Below are positions 8,184 through 14,042 of a stretch of DNA of 14,042 bases, one piece after another. The DNA comes from Gymnopilus junonius (lineage: Eukaryota; Basidiomycota; Agaricomycetes; Agaricales; Galerinaceae). The stretch lies in NCBI GenBank assembly GCA_015501075.1, contig JADNYJ010000758.1, positions 1 to 14,042 on the forward strand, read 5' to 3'. The position numbers and the translations under genes are program-made. Positions within the stretch are counted from its first letter, which is position 1. Every line of letters starts with the position of its first letter. The notes beneath the pieces are model-generated. The model did not search any database. It saw only the letters and a program-made list of their open reading frames with translations, and was not told the origin of the DNA.

Positions 8184-10090
8184 TCATTGGGGAACCGGTT
8201 CCTTATCTTGTTCTATCTCACTGTCGTATTCATTATCATAATCTTCCTCTTCCTCCTCCTCAAGAGCTGCCTCCGCCTCTGCCTGAGCTTGAGCCGCGGA
8301 AGCGGCCTTAGCAATGGCAATTTCGAGAAGCTGTGCTTGCTCATCGGAAAGGCCATACATCGACAAGGAAGGAAGCGGTTGGTGGTTTTCGACATTCTCG
8401 CCGTGCGTTTGAGCCTCTGAAGAATTTTCTTCCGCAGTCGGGTGGCTCGTAGGGGCTCCATCGAGCCCTGTATGGCTGGGAGGCATTTGGCTTGGGACAG
8501 AAGATATAAATGTGGAGGATGGTGAAGTTTGAGACTGGGCACGAGCGATGACGCTTGCCAGAGTTGCTTGCCCTGCCGTATCCACAGGCACTGAAGATGG
8601 ATGACCGATGGGATTACCGAGCGCGTCGCCTACCAGGACTTGGAGAATACCATGAAGTCCCAAGACCGATCCCTGAATCCCGGCAATGATCGCTGGATTT
8701 ATTTCTCCTTCTTCGGCCTTCGCATCTTTATACGCATGTTGGGAGACTGCCACAGAGGAACCGATTGCTTCATTGACAGCAATCCCATTCCACATCTTGG
8801 CTCTTCTTTCCTCTCGGATTGTGTCTTCGGCGTCTTCACCTTCTAAATCGACCTCCACAACTTCTGCAACAAGACAAATTTCGCTTCTAGGTCCGCGATT
8901 TTTAGTCCCAGTTTTATGGCGCTTGATTGCATCCCTCCTAGAGAAAATTTTATGGCATCCTTCACACTTCCAAGCTTTCTTCTCATGTAATCTGATATGC
9001 CTTTTCAAGTCGTGATTTCGAGCAAATGATGCAGGGCAAACGCCACAGCGATATGGCCGGTGAGTAGAATGGCTGCGTTGGTGTGCTCTCAAACTATAGA
9101 GTCGGGAGAACGTTTTACGGCAACCAGCTACCAGACATGGATAAACGGCGGTTCCGATATCAGTTGTCGTTGAAGATGGCTGACCCCGATTCCATGGATA
9201 AGAAGCTTGGCCAAAAGGTTGACAATTAGCTTGGGGTACGCTGCCAGGTGAGTGACCAATCTGAATTCCACTGAGCACGCCGATGACTTGAATCAACCCG
9301 CCAATTTCTTGCAGAGCATGCATGTTAGGGCCAGCAAGTGCAGCTGATGTGACAGAAAAGAGAAATATTTGGTGCAATTGTAACCGGATGGAGGAAACCA
9401 AGGATGGATCGAGGCTTTGCGGCGTAGAAATTCCAAGTGCATGAGATACGACGCGCACAGCTTCCACAACTTGGTTTTGCAGTTCAAGGTCGGGTATAAA
9501 TGGGCGTTTGAAGGGGTGGTGTAGATATTGTCCTTCATCGAGCTCGTCTCGTTTTCGCTTCCTTTATCCAGCTGGATAGCTGACGCGTTGGATTGCTTTA
9601 GATTACCAAAGAGAACACTAGAGCGTGCCAACGTGATAATGACTTGACTCAAAGGTCCGGCAATTCCCTTGGCGATAGTCCCACTGGCACTACACTGGAG
9701 CAAAGTATCAAATATACTTGGACCACTGGGGATTGTAGCAGAGAACAGCGCAGATTTGGCCTGCGAGTCGTTTTCAACAAGAGAAAGTATAGACTTCATG
9801 GTTGTTATAATAGCCTCCTCCTTTCGTGGGGCATGTGCTATCGAACCGGGAGTTATTTGCTCATTCTCCTGTCTCGGGACAATTGCCTGGCCATCTGCGG
9901 CAGGGGCTTCAGCAGCGTTTCCTTCAGTAGTGACCTTGGAAATGTCTGCCCAAAGCTGCTCCCCAAGTCGCCTAGCTATCTCGAGAGCTTCTGCGTCAAT
10001 GTCGGCGTCATCATCCTCCTCGTAGTCCTCCTCCTCGTCCCACCCTTCCTCTGTGTCCATGGCTGTCGCGGAGTTAGCAGTCTGTTCCAT
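8184..10090 (-). CDS. C2H2 zinc-finger protein, probable nuclear DNA-binding regulator
   Basis: Exons 10090-9607 and 9547-8184 with a 59-nt intron (9548-9606, donor GTAATC) give 615 aa. The intron is needed because the two halves lie in different frames; the junction reads SSVLF-DELDEGQYL. Starting at ATG 10090 gives MEQTANSATAMDTEEG followed by a strongly acidic stretch (about residues 15-38). Zinc finger 1 is C299-x4-C304-x12-H317-x3-H321 and finger 2 is C329-x2-C332-x12-H345-x3-H349. Finger 3 has C356-x2-C359-x12-H372 but lacks the second His at the usual spacing, with only a Cys at 386 as a possible substitute. The remainder is low complexity (Ser/Pro/Thr/Ala-rich) and ends in an Ala/Gln helix and an acidic run of six Glu followed by DYDNEYDSE, encoded by a CTC/CTT-rich tract around 8225-8270. 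Sequence-specific DNA binding is the family role; targets are unknown. It is divergent from the mitochondrial carrier, 342 bp apart. Confidence 0.82.
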
Positions 10091-10432
10091 TACAAAGGCC
10101 TTCGGCAAAATCGACGTCTTGATTGCCAGCAGTCAGTGTTGTTTTCTATCACAAATCTAAAATCGCGAGGGTATTAAGGACAAGGAATAAGAAATGAAAA
10201 CATAGTTTCTAATAGTTCAGTAATGAAGTTGTTTCTGGAAGTTGCTCCGTTCTATATGCACCTGTTTGGATATAAGGATATCATCTTTATGTCCTTATCT
10301 TATCAGTCGACTTTGTTCAAATTTGGACCGGTGTCGATCAAGCTATGTTCGTCGGAATATTTTTTTTTGTCCTCGAGTCATAGGCAGAGCATTAATCGCG
10401 CACAGGCTTCGACCCTCTCTCCCTCTCCCAGC
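10091..10432. promoter_or_regulatory. Divergent promoter between zinc-finger and carrier genes
   Basis: These 342 bp separate two opposite start codons. A CT-rich tract at 10413-10429 immediately precedes the carrier ATG, a common fungal core-promoter or leader element. A TTTTTTTT run lies near 10362-10369. No canonical TATAAA is obvious in either direction. Nothing coding is supported here. Confidence 0.5.
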
Positions 10433-11654
10433 ATGTCCAAAACTGTCAAGGATTTGACAGCTGGGACCGTCGGTGGCATCGCGCAGGCAAGAATTTTTGA
10501 ACCTCCAGCATCATGCATCATGACTCGTGTTCACATGCTTTCAGGTGCTCGTGGGCCAACCATTTGACATTGTCAAAGTGGCAAGTTCTTGTCATTTATT
10601 CTTGGACTATCATCGTCAATCCATCTAATGATGTTCATTGCCTGCAGCGAATGCAAACAGCTCCTAAGGGTACCTACAATGGAATGTTACATTGTGCTGG
10701 CGGGATCCTTAAGAATGAAGGTCCATTAGCGTTCTACAAGGCAAGTGGGTTCGGCATCTTGCCCTATCGATTCCTAATGATTTCTTCAGGGTACTTTGAC
10801 ACCACTTCTTGGAATTGGCTTATGTGTTTCGATTCAATTCGGTGCATTGGAGTATGCAAAGCGCTTATTCGCCGGCCAGAACCTTGCTCAAGGCCTTGGA
10901 GGAGAGAGGGGAACGACTCTTACTGGGAATCAACTTTTCGCTTCTGGCGTCTTCGCCGGTTTAGCCAACGGCGTCGTTTCCGGGCCCGTAGAACATATCC
11001 GTATACGTGCGTCCTTTGCTAACGAATATTGCAAACGTTTACTCATGTTACCTCTAGGATTGCAAACGCAATCAAATACCAATCCCTATACAACGGCCCT
11101 TGGGATGCTATCAAGAAGATCTATGCCCAGTGCGGTATTGCTGGTATATACAAGGGACAGGCTGTCACACTCTTACGCGAAGCCTCTGGGTATGGAATTT
11201 ACTTCCTGACCTACGAGAAACTTGTCCAAGGAGAAATGAAAAAGAAGGGAATTAGACGAGATCAAATACCCCTCATTAATGCTGTCGGCTACGGTGCTGC
11301 TGCTGGTTATGCTGTACGCTCTTTGCTTTATTCCTTTTCCAAGCCTAACCAGTTTCGCAATCAGCTCTGGGCTGTCATATACCCAATAGACATGATTAAA
11401 TCACGAATGCAAACGGACGGTTTTACACCTGCTACAGGACAAAAATATAAATCGACTTTAGACTGTGTCCGCACCGTATGGCGGACCGAAGGCAATGGTG
11501 CCTTTATTCGTGGAATAGTACCCACATTAATTCGGTAAGTTTCGAAGTCGAGCCAAAACTTGATGGAGTTCTAATTTCATTTAGATCACCTTTTGCAAAT
11601 GGTGCGACATTCGTTGGTTTTGAAATGGCCATGCGCGTTCTAGACAAGCTATAA
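10433..11654 (+). CDS. Mitochondrial carrier family protein, Ymc1/Ymc2-like, with apparent one-base frameshift
   Basis: This is an inner-membrane solute transporter with three tandem repeats and six helices. Exons are 10433-10486, 10545-10580, 10648-10740, 10790-11006, 11058-11313, 11365-11534 and 11585-11654. All three signature motifs are present: PFDIVKVRMQ, PVEHIRIRLQTQ and PIDMIKSRMQTDG. DLTAGTVGGIAQVLVGQPFD and GTLTPLLGIGLCVSIQFG closely recall yeast Ymc1/Ymc2, which have been linked to amino-acid metabolism; the substrate here is not determinable. Introns 1-3 are GC-AG. Exon 5 starts in the frame giving RLQTQSNTNP but continues in another giving YNGPWDAIKKIYAQCG. One base appears to be missing at the CCC run 11084-11086; the family-typical total of 298 aa would fit one extra base. 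Alternatively, donor GTCCTT at 11011 keeps an open frame but loses LQTQ. Intron 5 (51 nt) has no in-frame stop. Confidence 0.85.
10487..10544 (+). other. GC-AG intron 1 of the carrier gene
   Basis: The 58-nt intron starts GCAAGA after GCGCAG and ends TTTCAG. Joining gives GGIAQ-VLVGQPFD, the exact family consensus. No GT in reach allows this join. Confidence 0.88.
10581..10647 (+). other. GC-AG intron 2 of the carrier gene
   Basis: The 67-nt intron starts GCAAGT after AAAGTG and ends CTGCAG. It interrupts the first signature motif at FDIVKV-RMQT. The nearby GT at 10585 would shift the frame, and the GT inside AAAGTG (10578) would delete the conserved Val. Confidence 0.85.
10741..10789 (+). 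other. GC-AG intron 3 of the carrier gene
   Basis: The 49-nt intron starts GCAAGT after TACAAG (the classic AAG|GCAAGT form of GC donors) and ends CTTCAG. It joins AFYK to GTLTPLLG. The GT at 10745 would change the frame. Confidence 0.88.
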
Positions 11655-11947
11655 ACTAAGGCCGCAGCTGTTGCTGTGTCCGCTTTTCTATCGCTTTGTC
11701 CTATACCCTTTCCTCTCGCATTCGCTCCCTTGCTGATTTGCACGTTCCACAAATGCATAACCTATCTATGTCGAATATAAATTAGAATTACGGTATAGAC
11801 TCACTCTTGTCAGGTTACTATTTGATGCCTCTCCAACTCCGCAGTGTATTTAAACGCTTGTGGCCGATTACTATATACAATAAGGATAATACGGATGTCA
11901 TCTGTGCTTGTCCATTAAATGGGCCATGTAAGAATATGAAACCACCA

Positions 11948-13486
11948 TCAATCTTTTCCTACACGGTCGTCTGAAATGTCAGAATGTGATTTGACGGCGT
12001 CTAAAGGAGTTTTTGGATATGGTAATTCTTCCGGTAAAGGGTCCGTGTAGGCCCATAGTACACCTTCTCCGTCGAGGAAGTCAACGCCCATCGCCTCAAA
12101 CCTCTCGACCCACCAAATGAAGATGTCTTTGATGAGAGAATCTGTATGAGCATCGACAAGGAATCCGACAGTTTGAATGAGTTCCAGCTTCGGGTACTTT
12201 TCAATGTTAATGGACATTAGATGATTCCTCATCGGCGTAACTTTATCAGGGTAAAGGCCTTCCGTATTACCGCCCCTTAGGCCAATACGGCGTAGATGGT
12301 GATGCATATGAGGAGCTATAATTGGTGATGTCACAGGAAACACGAGTGTCTCGAGATTTGGACAGATGCCTGGGCTTAGAAAGATGTCTGGTGGGATATG
12401 CGAAGCTGCTCTTCCTGGGACAGAGCTATCAGGGATAGGCTCGGTGTCCTGCGAAGGCGTGGTCAGATCTACTACCACAAGCGAGGGTCCATGAACCTTC
12501 AGAAATACTTGGAGAGATGGTTCATGCTTTTCTCCCCAAACGGGTGTCCTTAAGAAGAGATTTCGAAGGCAAGGTAAAGATAAATGAGCGGCTATATCTA
12601 AACTTGAGGAATAAGTTGAAAGAATGAGGTCCTGTACGTGAGGTAGAACGGGTCTCGATGAGGATTGCGTCCATGATAACGGGTCGCTTCCGACAAAATG
12701 TCGAAGGTCTAAGACGCGTAATGCTTTAAAAGATCCAACGAATGTAGGCGCAGTTGATGTATTATTCTTCATACCGGGCGACATGTCCCTTTCATTCCAG
12801 TAGAATTCTGAGACGGACGGTCCTAGTAATTTAGCGATGGCATCCAGAAACTCGGGTGGGAGGTAATGTCGCCAGTTGCCGCTTAATGTACGCAAGTTGG
12901 GACAATAATTAAGGATCTTGAAGACCGTCTGGAGATAAGATATTTCCCCAGAGCCACGAGCAAACGTGTACACCTCTATATGTCGCACGAACTGACCATA
13001 TCCTAAATTAGGGTTGGTCTTTTGGTTTTCCGAGTCTTTTGGTGTCCGACTACGTTTGAGGGCGTTGAGAATGATATTGGCACGAGGAGGGCTGCGAATA
13101 GCAATATGTTCATAAAGCATCTGCTGGGCGACGTTCCTCCAAGATTTGGACACAAGAACCAGAGAAAGCTTGGTCCGCATAGCTGATAGGGGAGTGTTCG
13201 CGCCCAAAGCGTTGGTTGTCGTCCGCTTCGGGGTGAAGGGATCGAGGGGTTTAATCGTGACATTGCGGTGAACGTACGTGGCAAACTGAAAAATCTCCAA
13301 CCAAACTTCGACTGGGAGATCTGGCAGCTTTCGCAGTGATTTGGTGCCGACATTAGATCGTATAGGGGTGTTGACGATGAAAGGACTGAGTCAAGGTAAG
13401 GGGGAGGTTCTGGAAAACTTCAGGGGCATACATTACCAGCTGAAGGGGTTTAAAAATGCCTGGATTTGCTGGACTAATGTTAGCAT
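11948..13486 (-). CDS. F-box protein with leucine-rich C-terminal region
   Basis: Exons 13486-13437 and 13385-11948 with a 51-nt intron (13386-13436, GTAATG...GACTCAG) give 495 aa. The F-box runs from about residue 37, KLPDLPVEVWLEIFQFA, to SKSWRNVAQQMLYEHI at 96-111, with a spacer of roughly 35 residues in the middle as often seen in agaric F-box proteins. The large remainder has irregular leucine-rich repeats (for example CPNLRTLSGNW, FKALRVLDLRHF, LPHVQDLILSTY, CPNLETLVFPV) resembling the substrate-recognition part of such proteins. The likely role is substrate adaptor of an SCF ubiquitin ligase; the target is unknown. The second exon alone has no usable ATG before the F-box, and the short first exon supplies MLTLVQQIQAFLNPFS in phase. 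Agaricomycetes carry large, fast-evolving families of these. It converges with the carrier gene (293 bp) and diverges from the next gene (136 bp). Confidence 0.8.
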
Positions 13487-13622
13487 GATGGAAGTAAGAA
13501 ACAAAGACCGCGAGTCACGACCCCAGGACGCGACTGTTCAATAAATTAGGGCATGATCTGCACAAACATGAGCAAACAACGTTTTCTTGGCGCAGTGGCC
13601 GCTGGATGAACAGGCGACGACT
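13487..13622. promoter_or_regulatory. Short divergent promoter between F-box and secreted-protein genes
   Basis: These 136 bp separate opposite start codons. AATAAATTAG at 13541-13550 is the only AT-rich core-like element. Co-regulation is inferred from distance alone. Confidence 0.4.
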
Positions 13623-14042
13623 ATGCTTTCCTCAACACTTTTAGCGCTCTCGGCCGCATTGCAACTAGTGCAAGCCATTGACGTTTACCTTTCACCACCG
13701 TCGTCACTCCTTCGCTCGAGATTGTCGCCAGAACAGGCGAGCGCCGCCCTTTCACGTCATCTCGGTCTTGAGGCCTTTGAGCCGTTTCAAGAATGGACCC
13801 ATTATGAAGAAAGTTTCGTCGGACAAGGCTTAAAGAATGCCCTAATCTTGGCAATAGATCAAAATGACGCGCCTGGTATGGTTCTCAATGTCCCCGGGTT
13901 TCTGAGCTGACTAGTATAATACAGCTATTCTGCCGTATTCTCTTCCCCATGCTTTCAGTCTGGAACAACCACCATCGACACAGATTTCTTCACCTTCCTC
14001 TGTTCTATATACATATCTCCACCACGCAAGCCAGACCTACGA
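13623..14042 (+). CDS. Secreted/ER-entering protein of unknown function, N-terminal part
   Basis: I cannot name this protein. Exon 1 is 13623-13875, followed by a 49-nt intron (13876-13924, GTATGG, branch-like GCTGAC, acceptor TACAG), and exon 2 is open to the window end. ATG 13623 gives a clean signal peptide, MLSSTLLALSAALQLVQA, with probable cleavage before IDVYLSPPS. The mature region contains RLSPEQASAALSRHLGLEAF, then a stretch predicted to be helical and strand-like (KNALILAIDQND), then a Ser/Pro-rich segment. It gives the impression of a conserved fungal ER or vacuolar luminal protein, but without the C terminus a membrane anchor cannot be assessed. In-frame codons upstream of 13623 lack an ATG. 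Confidence 0.7.

Noticed and set aside
9293..9606. Continuation of the zinc-finger protein's first frame past 9606 to 9293
   Set aside because: The downstream zinc fingers are in another frame, and a 59-nt GT-AG intron at 9548-9606 joins them; the read-through is a shadow frame.
10091..10108. Upstream start of the zinc-finger frame at 10108
   Set aside because: The codon there is TTG, not ATG; the first ATG is at 10090.
13003..13353. Minus frame at 13003-13353 with an ATG at 13353
   Set aside because: It is out of frame with the F-box coding sequence; the F-box start is supplied by a separate short exon at 13437-13486.
13587..13622. Longer N terminus of the last gene from 13587
   Set aside because: That codon is TTG, and the added residues would precede an otherwise perfect signal peptide.

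Overview
This window looks like nuclear DNA of a filamentous basidiomycete, most likely an Agaricomycete. The genes are small and closely packed on both strands. They are interrupted by many 49-68 nt introns with GT(A/G)NGN-type donors, CTAAC/CTGAC-like branch sites and YAG acceptors. The protein families are fungal: a Mcy1-type cysteine synthase, a GPI-anchored GH18 chitinase, a Ymc-type mitochondrial carrier and an agaric-style F-box protein. I see no bacterial features, mobile element, CRISPR array or rRNA, and found no tRNA by eye.

Layout, left to right. (1) 21-698 +, the last four exons of the GPI transamidase subunit PIG-U/Cdc91, cut by the window edge. (2) 794-3121 -, a 16-exon membrane-anchored, PLP-dependent cysteine synthase with internal exons of 5, 6 and 14 nt. 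(3) 3122-3261, a 140-bp divergent promoter. (4) 3262-3860 +, a 141-aa CoA_binding_2-type protein. (5) 4250-5919 +, a six-exon secreted GH18 chitinase with a GPI-type tail. (6) 5920-7425, a gene-poor stretch with ambiguous ORF fragments. (7) 7426-7920 +, a tentative four-exon small gene. (8) 8184-10090 -, a two-exon nuclear C2H2 zinc-finger protein. (9) 10433-11654 +, a seven-exon mitochondrial carrier whose first three introns are all GC-AG and whose fifth exon carries an apparent one-base deletion. (10) 11948-13486 -, a two-exon F-box protein. (11) 13623 to the end +, the start of a secreted or ER protein of unknown function. The convergent gaps 699-793, 7921-8183 and 11655-11947 hold only presumed 3' UTR and polyadenylation sequence.

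The genes are independent housekeeping or accessory loci rather than a cluster. The main organisational theme is divergent pairs sharing short promoters (cysteine synthase/CoA-binding, zinc finger/carrier, F-box/secreted protein). I see no convincing new multi-gene system. The most notable signals concern splicing: in-frame 5- and 6-nt microexons in the cysteine synthase, and three consecutive GC-AG introns in the carrier. All exon models were built by hand from reading frame, splice consensus and remembered family motifs; none was checked against transcripts or databases.
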